From Phytophthora sp. 'mugwort' (Eukaryota > Oomycota > Peronosporomycetes > Peronosporales > Peronosporaceae), in the NCBI GenBank assembly GCA_033558025.1, contig JAUCEF010000014.1:4216001-4280000 (forward strand): a DNA stretch of 64,000 nt. Direction: 5' to 3'. This document shows positions 10,765 to 21,151 of this stretch, piece by piece (the stretch's first letter is position 1; each line of letters starts with the position of its first letter). The notes below the pieces were generated by a model. That model was given only the letters and a program-made list of their open reading frames with translations, was not told where the DNA came from and made no database searches. Made by a program: the position numbers and the translations under genes.

Positions 10765-12466
10765 TTAAGCAGTAGTAAAATCTAAAACCTCCCCTGTAAG
10801 ACGATCAAAAGTCAACTCCTGTTCGCTAACTACGATGACCAACATATTGGTTCCCTGGCATCCAGCATTCGTGCCCTGGACCTGATCGCCTATGGAACAT
10901 CACGCTCCGTAAGACGACTAACATCGGCAATGAGTACGCGATTAGTTAGTGACCACGTCTGGTAATCAAGAAGACCATTAACCAGCTCAGGGGTGAGATC
11001 ACCATTGATCGAAGTGTTTTTAGCTACCTCATTAGTGAAGTGGTGAAAACCATAGTCATGACTGATATCAAAGGTTTGGTGGGAGCCAATGCGAACGTTG
11101 AAATTTCTGATGCTGGAGCCGGGGTAAGCGTCCAGGGAGCCGAATCAAAAGGACTTTGAAACTCCTGTACAGCAGCAGAAGCGAGATTACCAGTCTGCTC
11201 GGCGAAAGGGAGGAGAATGACATATTTAACATTCTTAATAGAAGCTGATAATTGTAAATCGCAAGTAACATTGTGCTCAGTCGATTGCTTTCCTACACCA
11301 GCTCGCTGATAGAACCATTGTGCGTAGCAATCATTAAAGCGAACCATCTCACAGGCTTGGTAATGATTGCCTGAGGGTTCTCAAGATGCGCAAACGGGAC
11401 GTACAGACCAGAAGTGGTGAAAGGCATAAAAGTACCGTCAATTGAAGGTTCAAGGGCATTAACGACAGCACCCCAAGCAATACTGAACCCGGCAGAAGCA
11501 GCAAAGACTCCAGCCACGGGATTACCAGCCGACGGAGCAGACACCATCACCGGACAGGTATTGCCACTTGCGAGAGTAGTGCTGGTGAGAGACATACCCT
11601 TCGATGCGTCAACAGCAATAGTGGAAGTACCCTGGTTGACACGGAAGCGTAGGCGGATTTGAGGGTTAGCCATGAGGTCTAGCTCCTTGAAGATAGGATG
11701 TAGATCAGTTAGCTTGATCTTGAGCATGTAGTTCCAAGCTCCCATGATCGCGTTAGCAGTAGCAGCACCAGCTACGAAAGCACCACGCGCCAATTGATTT
11801 GAGATTGTAGCAGAAGTTGCAGCCGCACCAAGTGAAGGCCAGGACGTGGAGAAATTAGATCCAGCGTTAAGAGGGTTCGACAACAGACGCTTTACAAGAC
11901 CATAGAGGCACCACCAGATGGGCCAGTAGTAGCAAACGAAGATGAGAAAGCAGTAGTACTATATAATCATCTCCCGTAGTAAATGATGTAGCAGAACTAT
12001 ACATAGCTGACTGACGGCATCGAAAAAAGGAACGACTCAGCTCCATGGTTCTCAACATACGGAGGACTGCAGCTTGTTTGACCTCGGATCTCGTTCCAAA
12101 CAGCTTGTAGTCAGCCATACTCACAACGGTCTTCCCGTTGAGTTCAAGCGGCTTGCTATCGATTACATTCCAGTTACCGCATTTGAGCGTAGAACAGAAG
12201 CGGTTAGCTGGTAGAATCTGGGCAGTACTACCGTTTTTCATCGAGACCTTGTACGGTAGCACGATGTAGGCATCGCGAAGACAAGCGAATCCTTCACTCC
12301 CATTCAGCTGGACAGTAGCATCAATAGTAATGACACCATTTTGATGCGATCCCTGATTGAGATCGATTACGAAGGGTTCTCGCTTACCGGAAGATACCTT
12401 GATCTCCGCGTCGCTCTTGAGCGAGCTCTGGTACAAATATTGGTCGGATATTTGAGTTTCGCTCAT
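10765..12466 (-). pseudogene. Polinton major capsid protein (several frameshifts)
   Basis: The first frame starts MSETQISDQYLYQS at 12466. Similarity then passes to other frames at about 12040, 11880, 11340 and 11100 and ends at the TAA at 10765, giving about 567 codons, a normal size for a Polinton double-jelly-roll capsid. Visible segments include REPFVIDLNQGSHQ, FCSTLKCGNW, NPLNAGSNFSTSW, DLHPIFKELDLMANPQIRLR, and a C-terminal block with DYGFHHFTNEVAKNTSINGD and SRLTER. Identification rests on size, position opposite the protease and the gene set, not on a single catalytic motif. The product would form the hexons of the capsid. Confidence 0.65.
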
Positions 12467-12514
12467 CGTTGAATTTATATGGATTCTAATATACTTTCAT
12501 TGAAACTAAATATT

Positions 12515-12850
12515 ATGGCTCATCTCATTAATCCAATCACCAGCGATCATGATCTAATTGAACTTGCGGATCGATTAGGAGCCCATTTGGATAATATATT
12601 CGAATCGAGTGAAAGATCGAAACCGATACCAAATAAAGGTACGTACTTGGTCTTATTGAGGCCTCCTAAACTTGATGTAGGACACTGGCAGGCCGTTCAT
12701 GATATTGAATTCTTCGACAGTATGGACGAAGCAGCTCCAACGAAATATGGAATCGGAACGTACAATCCAAAACAGTATCAAGGTACTATGGAGATTAGTG
12801 TGGAATATGGTATATGCTATGGTTATATTGCAAGCAAAAAAATAACATGA
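12515..12850 (+). pseudogene. adenovirus-type maturation protease
   Basis: A small cysteine protease of the adenovirus protease family, used by Polintons to mature capsid proteins. Visible motifs are VGHWQAV (catalytic His), FFDSMDEAAP (the usual DS.G.P strand) and NPKQYQG (oxyanion Gln region). At the place of the expected CG..C signature the sequence reads EYGICYGYIA. The nucleophile Cys thus appears replaced by Tyr, or moved to the single Cys two residues on. ATG at 12515 is preferred over 12479 because the conserved region follows it directly. The gene is divergent from the capsid gene, with under 50 bp between them. Confidence 0.6.
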
Positions 12851-12905
12851 ATCTATTAAATCGATTCAAAGACCTGAGTTTAGCCATTCTTTAAATAAAT
12901 CAGTC

Positions 12906-13640
12906 ATGAAATATAATCATGGTGTTCAAAGAGTTAGCAGGATAGAGTATTAGTTGAATTGTTCTGGTGCTACGCTTCATCTCCATCCTAAATCAAATGC
13001 TAAAGCTCTTCGAGCACGCAAATCTGGTAAAGGAACGAGTTTGTATATTACCAAAAAGGAGATCGGTCATCCTTTCAAGCATATGAACGGAGGAGGTATG
13101 CATGGAGCCAGTATTTGGGGGAAAATATGGGGAGGCATTAAAAAAGCATTCAAAATTGCTAAGGACTCTGGCATTCTTAGCAAAGCAGCAGATGCAGCAG
13201 TTCCCGCTCTCGCAACCGCACTTGGTTCTCCCCAGGGAGCTGTCCCAGCGAGAGCTGCTATCCGTTCGATGACAGGTATCGGAATTTATGATTCTGATAG
13301 CGGTGATAAGGACGGAGGACGCCTAACTATGAGTGATGTGAAGAAGGGGGCCAAACGTGCTCTCGCTTACACAAAGTGCAAGGGAATTTTTGCTGATGCG
13401 GTCGATGCTGGAGAGAAACTTTTGCTTTCCAAGGCTACCAAACCTGAGCATAGTGACTTAATAAAGTCGCTTCGTGGTGAGGTCGACGTCGCTATGGAGT
13501 AGCCAAAGTCAAAGACTAAGAGATTCGCAAAAGGTTCTCAAGAAGCACGCGATCATATGGCTAAGCTCCGTGCAATGAAGAAGAAGACTATGCAAGCGGG
13601 GAGCTCCAAACCGATGGTAGCTGGTTTTTTTCGATTATAA
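12906..13640 (+). pseudogene. virion core/lytic-type minor protein (pVI/pX-like)
   Basis: One plus frame runs from ATG 12906 to TAA at 13640, broken by two in-frame TAG codons (12951 and 13500). After a basic N-terminal part comes a Gly-rich amphipathic stretch (ASIWGKIWGGIKKAFKIAK), a small-residue helix (AADAAVPALATALG), then a very basic tail (KRFAKGSQEARDHMAKL, MKKKTM). This layout resembles membrane-active or core proteins (adenovirus pVI/pX type) found next to the protease in Polintons. The tail lies inside the left arm of the large palindrome. The exact homology is inferred. Confidence 0.5.
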
Positions 13641-13774
13641 CGCCCGCCTTATTCTGATAAATAAAGTTGTAATATAGATAAATAAAGTTGTAATATATAT
13701 ATATATATATTACAACGTTATCAGAATAAGGCGGGCGTCATAATCGAAAGACCCAGCTACCATCGGTTTGGAGC
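13603..13774. repeat. large imperfect palindrome at the 3' end of the pX-like gene
   Basis: Arms 13603-13660 and 13718-13774 are inverted copies differing at about four positions. The spacer has two copies of AAATAAAGTTGTAATATA, the second merging into a perfect palindrome GTTGTAATATA..TATTACAAC. The RNA would fold into a hairpin of up to about 80 bp. The left arm contains the last codons of the upstream gene and the polyadenylation-like AATAAA motifs; the right arm is an inverted duplicate of that coding tail. Confidence 0.92.
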
Positions 13775-13787
13775 ATATATATCCGCC

Positions 13788-14340
13788 ATGATCGGCTACA
13801 TTTATCATATCCAACATATCCAGTCTAAACTATGCTACGTGGGAGCACATTCAATCAAGTCAAGCATCGATGGCAACAACATAAATCTATATTCAAGAAA
13901 TGGGTTAATCATAATGGTCCATGTGGTGCAGTAATTGTCCGTTTATGAGAGATCATTGCCTTGAACAATTCAAATGCTTTCTTATCAAAGAATATGACTT
14001 CATCGGTCGTGTCCATCTGGAAGCATATGAGACACTTTTGATAAAAAAATTGAAATCTTGTAATAAGAATTTACCATTTGCCATCAAAAAAGCTTACCGA
14101 TAAAGCAGCCTATATAGGTGATCGTGAAAACCGGTGTGCGAAGGTCAGAGTCTATGCAGCTGCAAACAAAGATTTCATTGCTCGTCGAAATAAGTCATAT
14201 CGTGAAAAGAACAAGGACGCTATTAAAGCTAAGAAATCTGAATCATTTCCGTGTGCATGTGGCGGACGATGAACTAAAGGTCATGGAAAACAACGTCATG
14301 ATCGAGCAAAAAAAACACAAAGAATGGTTAAGTAGCCAAT
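13788..14340 (+). pseudogene. GIY-YIG endonuclease (frameshifted)
   Basis: It starts MIGYIYHIQHIQSKLCYVG, the GIY-YIG core with its usual spacing. After a +1 shift follow HRWQQHK (catalytic Arg region), then HLEAYETLLIKKLKSC (the Glu helix). The C-terminal part has a basic linker and CACGGR followed by a His-rich segment (HGKQRHDRAKK), suggesting a Cys/His zinc finger. At least three frame changes occur. Such nucleases nick DNA and are common homing or repair enzymes in large DNA viruses. Its place between capsid genes suggests element cargo, not host sequence. Confidence 0.65.
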
Positions 14341-14356
14341 GACTTAAGAATTGAAT

Positions 14357-15230
14357 TTATTTTTTTGGCCTCAGCAAAAGCATGATCGAGACAGAAGTAT
14401 CTCGAAACTTAACCTTCTGATCAGTCTGATTGTAAATACTGATAGTGATCGTCAAACGAGCGCCATTATGACAGTTCATCCATGCATACTGACTCGGCTT
14501 GTAGCTAATTAGCTGTCCAACAGACGCATCACCTCGATCGAATGCACTCAGAATATCACCGCTCGCGACGTATTCATTTTTAATCAGATCACATCTCACG
14601 ATGTAGGATGAAGCAGGGTGGATCTGAGGGATCGTGTCGAAAGTTGAGCGCTGGCAACCGTCGCAGGGGGCGATGGATATATTGCAGCGCTTAATCCAAT
14701 AACCTCTCCAAACTCAGCATTATCGATTATCAGGCGCGGAACACGCGTAGTAATAGGCAAACCAGAACCGCCAAAGCTATATAGACCTGTAATAGGTCTT
14801 GGCCAGGTACCTCCAACATTAGGTAGAGTCGTTGGGATAGCGCTGAAATCAAACTGAGCAGCATAATATAAGCTGTTTTCCGATAATTGAATGTAATATA
14901 CACTATTTCCAGCTAGTTCAATAAGATATGCACCAGAATTGACGAGAGCAGTCTGAATTCTACGATTTATATCCGCAACGTGTAAATACCATCGTTGAGA
15001 TTGATACTCACAATGGATGTTGTAGCACCTGTTGGTACTTCGATTTAAAAAGTATTGTTCCAAAACTGGGCCGCATCGATATTGTATTCGGAGTTGTACA
15101 TGGTGATTGATTGAACGGCGCAAACAATATCGCGAAAATCAGCAGCAGAACATGGGAAACTGTATCGCCAAGTTGAGTTGTACCCATCTTGAACGAGGTT
15201 CGTGGAATCGAGCTTGATAAAACTGGCCAT
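14357..15230 (-). pseudogene. Polinton penton (minor capsid) protein
   Basis: The start MASFIKLDSTNLVQDGYNS is at 15230. The gene continues through a frameshift near 15050 and another near 14598 to the stop at 14357, about 290 codons. The C-terminal part (FDRGDASVGQLISYKPSQY, LTITISIYNQTDQKV, VSIMLLLRPKK) has the short beta-strand pattern and the closing 'D..V.I.L.L' strand typical of single-jelly-roll penton proteins of Polintons. It would form the capsid vertices. It lies directly downstream of the ATPase on the same strand. Confidence 0.55.
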
Positions 15231-15289
15231 GTTAATAGTATATGGGCTAACATATTATTGATTGATATCAATTACAATTGGTCAATCGA

Positions 15290-15923
15290 AGTTATACCGA
15301 ATCTGACCTTTAACAGAGTCAATGAACAGCATCTGTCCTTTACGCTCAGTGGCTTTATTGTAATAATAGATGATTTGAGCGTTCGTCAACGTCCTTAATA
15401 TTAAAATCCTTGACAACCATCTGTAAATCTCGATTCGAATTCGCCCTTAAATTGATACATACTCCGAATTCAACCGGATCATCTTATCGGTCGCAAAATA
15501 GATGTGGCTTAAGAATATGGTAGATATTTTAAAGTGTCTTCCACGAGTATAATAGTGGCTCATCGTTGCTATAGTCGTCTATGATAACAAGCAAAGGTTG
15601 GTTAGAGCTCATGGGTGTATGACGCACTTGATCAACTCTCGGAGGCGTATCTGGGTCAGCAAAAGTAATTAAAAACAAATCAAGCTTGTCGCGAAGGTAT
15701 CATACAATTCTTGGCGGGGATTACGAGCAATGATCGTTAGATGTGCAAATACGTGGGGAGAATGCTTGAGAATGAACATACAGAGGTTGTTTTTCCCACT
15801 GAAAAGAGGGCCCAAGGACAACCATTCTAAATAGCTTTTTAATGTCAAGCGCAGGAATATCACCCATGCCAGCTGACTTGTACTTTTTCGCCAACGAAGC
15901 ACCAAATCTGGAATACCGCTCAT
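15290..15923 (-). pseudogene. FtsK/HerA-type genome-packaging ATPase
   Basis: Walker A is visible as LGPLFSGKNNL (about 15800), followed by FAHLTIIARNPRQELYDT. Walker B reads LLVIIDDYSNDE in another frame (about 15560-15600). A later block (FKISTIFLSHIYFATDKMIRLNS) matches the Q/arginine-rich C-terminal part of these ATPases. The residue after the Walker A Lys is Asn where Ser or Thr is usual. At least two frameshifts are present. In Polintons this enzyme pumps DNA into the capsid. Size and order next to the penton gene agree. Confidence 0.68.
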
Positions 15924-15977
15924 GATCGTGTCTTTAATCGCTCGATCTATATAGCCCGAGACAAAAAAAAAACACAA

Positions 15978-16140
15978 TGAGTTCTGTTATTTTCGTATCT
16001 TCAGCCAATATTTGTATCATCGATCTACAACCCTGCATTTTATCTAGCGTTGAATGCAGGTGGCTATTTAACCTATGAGTATGCTCAGACTTTTTACCTT
16101 AGTAAGAATGATTATCGCTTGACATATATATTTATATATG
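15978..16140. promoter_or_regulatory. AT-rich intergenic gap between divergent ATPase and fibre genes
   Basis: A short AT-rich gap between the minus-strand ATPase and the plus-strand fibre gene, with ATATATTTATATATG at about 16124-16140. It probably holds both promoters. No start codon for the fibre frame is evident. Confidence 0.35.
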
Positions 16141-18212
16141 AGGCATTACTCCAGGAACAGCAACACAAGGCGTAGCCCTTGTACCAGGTATTGATAATGA
16201 CATCAGTGGTATTGGGGCACTATCTTGTACAAGCCTGATAAATAATGGATCCAGCGTCTCGTCTGCCCCTGCTTGCACTCTTGGAATTACTCCAGGTAGT
16301 GCCGCTCTTGATAAAGCTCATACTGGATGGATCTGGCTCCATATCGACTATAGCTTCGCTCACTGCTACAGCTATAACAGGTACAATCCAGATGGCATCT
16401 CAGCCCAACATTACTTCGCTTGGATCATTATCTGCTTTGGCTATTGCAGGCAATCTATCATTTAGTGGCACTTCACGGGCTTTGACCGGTCTATCGACGC
16501 TCAGTTTTACGTTAATAACAGGTACTTTAACCACTCCTTCACAGCCGAATATAACTGTCATTGGCACTCGAGTCCGCTCACAATCAGTAGCGCTTTAACA
16601 CTCGGTACATCAGTGATTAGTGGAGCAGAATAGCTGTTGATGGGGTAACCAAGGGGTCTGCGGGAGCCAATAAAGCTCTTGTCCTAAACGCCAGCAGTGA
16701 CATTACTGGTATTAATTCACTGACTGCAACATCCCTCAGTGGTACCCTTCAGACAGCTACTCAATCCAACATCACACCTGTCGGTACTCTATCAGGATTT
16801 TCAATCAGTGGCTCTCTGACAATATCTGGTACATCACGAGTACTCTCTATTACTGGTGTGAGCTCATATATCGATTCATCCTCATATGGACTTAATGATG
16901 TATCTATTGACCTGAGCGTGCTGAACGGAGGCTATGGCGTTCTCACATCAAACAAAGCTCTCATCTCCGATTCATTTAATGTGATCCGCGTTCCACTTGG
17001 TGTAGCTAGGTCAGGTTGTAGCTCTTTTTACGGGAATACTCCAAACAAGGAAATAGTATATCTCTTTCGTGATTCCGACGACGAGGGACTGACCATTGGG
17101 ACGAAAGCTTCTACGATTCAGAAGTGCAGACCTTTGTTGCATTTGGTGAGTGATTGCGATCAATCGGGAGTAGTTGGCACAAGCTCTGCTGAATACAAAG
17201 AGGTTATCCGTTCAAAATCACAGGCTCGTTGGCTTTTCTACTAATTATCAATCCGGATGGTTTCATGGGTATCTATTGGGCTCACAAGCATGGGGCGAGA
17301 ATGCTGGGACGCAATTCTATAGTAGCTCTCCAGCTTTGAATATCGTATCAGGATCTTCAACGACGAGCGCTTTTGCATCATCAAACAATATTTTGCTTCT
17401 CAACGATGGTAGAGCATGCCTCAATACTACAACTCCAGCATTGTCATATCAGCTAACCTTAATTGGTTCGGGTACATATAATGGAGCCTACGTCACCGGT
17501 GGCTCTACTATGTTGCATTATACAACAATATTTCACCAGTTACTGGTAGGACAAGCATCCTACTCGACGGTACTAATTTTTCCAGCTGGGAGATATCAAT
17601 TGGTGGAACAGCTCATAGCAGCGCACCAGATAGCATGTACTGGTATGGTAATGGAGCAGCAAGGATGATATTGGCTTCTGCAGGTAGATTAGGCATAGGG
17701 ACTACGAGTCCACCCTCGTTTCTTCATATAGCTTCGTCAAATTCATTCCATTTAGAGTAGGAGGAGTGTCTACTGTCTATAGACTAAGAAAGACAACGGA
17801 GTTACAGAATCAGCATTAGGTCCTATATCGTACAACGTATCTGCTGTCTTCCTCGGGGTACATTTCGTGTCAAGCGATGGCGATGACCTCTGATAGGCGC
17901 CTCAAACAAAACATTCAGATTGCTCCGCTCGATCGCATTAGACGTCTCTATGACAAGGTTAATGTAGTTTTGTTCGAATGGGTCAAATCTGAGAACCGCG
18001 AAGGACAGGAGGTTGGTTTGATTGCTCAAGACTTGGTATCAGCTAGATTAACCGACTTGATCAGTGTTTTCGATCGAGACGATATCGATGAAGGAGAAGA
18101 CCCGTTGCTCGAACCAGCAAAGCAGCAGCTCAACGTTGACTACAATAGGATGGCAGCATATAATATGAAGATGATTCAATATCTCTTGCGTGAGATGGAA
18201 AAACTAAAGTAG
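16141..18212 (+). pseudogene. fibre/spike protein with C-terminal S74 chaperone domain
   Basis: The plus-strand protein is made of repeated beta-type modules: GITPGTATQGVALV (16143), LGITPGSAALDKA (16281) and GVTKGSAGANKALVL (about 16640), each followed by D.SGI..L-type text. Interspersed strands include SQPNITSLGSLS, SQPNITVIGT and QSNITPVGTLSG. It ends with 17877-18212: SDRRLKQNI, DRIRRLYDKVNVVLFEW, VGLIAQDL, LNVDYNRMAAYNMK. This is the Peptidase_S74 intramolecular chaperone, which trimerises phage and viral fibres and then cuts itself off before the Ser of SD.RLK. The middle is broken by frameshifts (about 16290, 16600, 17250, 17700) and the 5' end is unclear. Its likely role is host attachment. 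Confidence 0.75.
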
Positions 18213-18269
18213 TGGTTCTGAATTACCTGAAAAAAATTCAACGTGATCTAAGTTAAAGAGCAAACATTT

Positions 18270-19389
18270 TCACAGTTTTTGCTTTTTCTTGGGCTGGTGA
18301 GCCCATACGCGACCTCTCTCAGTTTGGGTTGAGGTGTCCACCTTATTTAAAGTTTTGTTTATATCTGTTGCCCACACAGCTGCCTGTGTCTGCTGGGGTC
18401 GATCATGGATGATTAGATTCTTCATGATAGCTTTTAGCTCAGCAACGTTGAGATCAGCGTTATCGCCATAGCTACCATCTGAACTAGAAATAATGCGAGT
18501 GTTGAAGAAGAACATGCTTCAGGTAATAATAGTCGTGTGATAATTTGCTTGAATTCTTTATCATCGATCAGACGGTTGTTGTACATATCAACCGTGAGAG
18601 ACTTTAGTTGCTTTATGATGCTTCGGTTATCATTGCCTAATTCAAGCTCCTTTTAGCTTATCATACTCAGCTCGAAGAGTTTCCAGTGGGTCCCCGTGAG
18701 CTTATCGTGAAAATTATACTGGAGATGAGTGATGGTAAGAATCTCCTTGAACATTTTTTTGTCGTCTATGCTGAGCTTATCATACGAGGCTTGGTGAATA
18801 TGCTGCTTATACATAAGGGTCCTGATCATAGCTTGGAGACTATCGCTGATATTGCATTTAGGTCCGCATTTACGGCGATTGGGTTGTACAATCACGAGTG
18901 GTTTTGCGTCCAAATCGGGCAATCGAATGTACTTGCTACCGAGTTGACGATAAATATAAGCACTTTTACTAATCCTTGGATCTCATTGAAATTGTAGGTT
19001 CTACCACGTCTAACAACTCCTTCCAGCGGAGCTACACCAGTCCCTCTTAGACCACGTCCCTTTAGTTTGCGCTCTGAATATCTATTAGCCTTAGTTTGAT
19101 ATACAGACTTTGTAGCTCTCATCGCTGATTGAGCGGCCTTCAAAGCTGATCTTAAAGATTTCGAATTTGACCCTCTTTCAGCTTCCTTAGCTGCCTCATA
19201 ACGCTTCTGAGCCTCCCGATATGGTTGAAACGCCGCCTCAGCGTCGTCGTGAAGCATCTGTAATTCATCTGGCTCAACGTTTTGTCGTTTAATATCTTGA
19301 GCAGTACTTAAGATAGCTTTGTTAAAAAATTTTAAATTCTCATCAAGATTATTTCGTCTTTGTTTGTTAAGTTCCTTCTCCTCAATCAA
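18270..19389 (-). pseudogene. coiled-coil Polinton protein, function unknown
   Basis: It starts MIEEKELNKQRRNNLDEN at 19389. The first 110 residues are Lys/Glu/Ala-rich heptad-like sequence (DDAEAAFQPYREAQKRYEAAKEAERG). A basic linker (KLKGRGLRGTG..RGRTYNFNEI) follows. After a frameshift near 18910 comes a conserved-looking segment (DAKPLVIVQPNRRKCGPKC, then FKEILTITHLQYNFHDKLTG). The end is in further frames down to about 18270. No catalytic motif is visible. Position between the fibre and integrase genes suggests a structural or scaffold role; this is inference. Confidence 0.45.
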
Positions 19390-19390
19390 T

Positions 19391-20380
19391 TAAGATGCTT
19401 CTTCATCATTTGAAGGGAATGGGTACTCGACATCAGAAAGGTAGCGCTCTAATTCTTCGAAATAGTTCAATTGCGATGTGAAAGTATACATCCAGTGCAA
19501 TGGTCGACTAAGTGTTGGTTCAGCAAAATAGTAATCTGGTTGAGGTTTTGTTCCAGTTTTGGTATCAACAATCGGCTTCAGACGGAAAAAATAGCAATAC
19601 GTTCGCTCGCCAACTGAGTGTAGTAATCTGTTAAGATTTGTTTGGCGTCGTTGTCGAAGTGGTCAACTTTGGTTCCATATCTTCATCGGCACCACTCATT
19701 ACTCCATGGCGGGCTTCCCCGTCACCTGGTGTGAAATCCTTCGCTACGCTTTTCTCATCCTGTTTACCAATTAATATCAGGTCAAGTCCTCTGACGCTGA
19801 CCATATCGATAAACGATTCGAATGTGATTGTCCTATTCTGGTCAGACGTTGTGGATGTTGACTTATCGAATAGAAAGCTATCATCAAGTCTTTGCTTCGT
19901 GCGATCTGCGTCATCCCTCCCGAAAAATTGAATCGTTTTCGCTTCGATCCAATAAGTTGCCATATTGATAGGGGGTCGGCTTATCTTCTTTTCCCATTTC
20001 ACGGCGTACTTCCTTTTCAGTTAGATATGCGAGGAAGCGAACATCTTTAGTCAAAATTTCTCTGTTATGATCGTACGTCTCAGACCAATCGATATTTGGT
20101 GCTAAAGATACTCTATTTAGCTTTATGCTGTACGTCTTCGTATCTTTTCCAATGTAATATTTCGATAGCTGACGACCGTTGGAAGCAAGAGGGTGAATAC
20201 GTAAGTCTGGAGAATCGGATAAACCTCAAATATTTGAGCAACTGCTGTCTTAGATTGCTCTTGATCATCATCTCCTTCATTGAATAAACCCTTTTCCGCC
20301 CAGTCTTCCGCTACTTCAATCTGTGTTCCAATATCTGTAGTCTTAGGACGAATCTGAACATTTTTATTAGTCGTACGCAC
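19391..20380 (-). pseudogene. unassigned Polinton protein (about 330 codons)
   Basis: Read in pieces on the minus strand from 20380: MRTTNKNVQIRPKTTDIG, then KDTKTYSIKLNRVSLAPN (about 20130), KQRLDDSFLFDKSTS..DQNRTITFESF (about 19850), and a final piece YYFAEPTLSRPLHWMYTF (about 19510) ending near 19391. At least three frameshifts occur. The spacing to neighbours is short and on the same strand, so it probably belonged to one transcription unit with them. I recognise no family. Confidence 0.4.
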
Positions 20381-20401
20381 AGCTTTGTGTTAGTTTTACC
20401 A

Positions 20402-20707
20402 TCAATTGAAAAAGGGCGAGTTCAGTGTTCGTTTCACAGTTAATACCTCAGGGTTTGTCTGGGAGAATTCATTACTCACCGTATTTTTTAAGGACTCAGA
20501 CGACCCGTCTGTCGAGTCTGTCTGCGCGGATGAGGAAGTCATGCTTAGAGTTTTACTTACGTCGCTCGCCCACGATGCGCCTTCATACATATCGCGTTTG
20601 ACATTAGCTTGCCGAACACGTCATTTAGATCTTTCAAGAAGCTCCTGACACTTCTGCTCTCTCTGAGTGAGGGATGTAAAATTTGGGAACATCGTGCTTA
20701 TATTCAT
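20402..20707 (-). pseudogene. small Ser/Thr-rich Polinton protein
   Basis: The minus-strand frame starts MNISTMFPNFTSLTQREQK at 20707, is interrupted by one in-frame TGA near 20620, and continues (GASWASDVSKTLSMTSSSAQ) to the stop at 20402. It is rich in Ser, Thr and Asn. The function is unknown. It ends 22 bp before the next minus-strand gene. Confidence 0.35.
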
Positions 20708-20734
20708 GGAATAATAAAAAACGAGTACATAATT

Positions 20735-20989
20735 ACCAGTAGCTCGGCATCACTGAATCATGGCAAAATGAGGCATAAGAATGACAGATGTGATTTCGCT
20801 CATTTAGCAGATCGAGATAGCGATCCTTGATGTAGTGAAACGGAACGCCAAATATTGTCTCCAATCGCATTGATACTTACGATTGACAACCGTATTACGA
20901 AAATTTGAAGCTGCATCAAGATTCAGTAACTCGTTTTTATTCGGCTTACCTCCTGAATGATCCACAATTTTTTCGCCGTAGTTTAGCAA
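20735..20989 (-). pseudogene. small unassigned Polinton protein
   Basis: It starts MLNYGEKIVDHSGGKPNKN at 20989. After a frame change near 20865 it continues (FGVPFHYIKDRYLDLLNERN) to a stop near 20735, about 85 residues. No domain was recognised. Confidence 0.3.
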
Positions 20990-21151
20990 GCTCTCGGTCC
21001 TTTTCTAAACAGCTGGAAACATTATTATCTTATTACTATATATCAAGTCATATTTTTCCAGAACTCTCACAAAAAATACTTCAGCTAATATACTTGATTC
21101 AAAAGCTTACAGAGGATGTCTCTGTCGAATTTATTTACAAGGTAATTATGC
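20990..21151. other. AT-rich spacer downstream of the integrase gene
   Basis: T-rich intergenic sequence separating the integrase stop from the next minus-strand gene. No further signal was seen. Confidence 0.3.
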
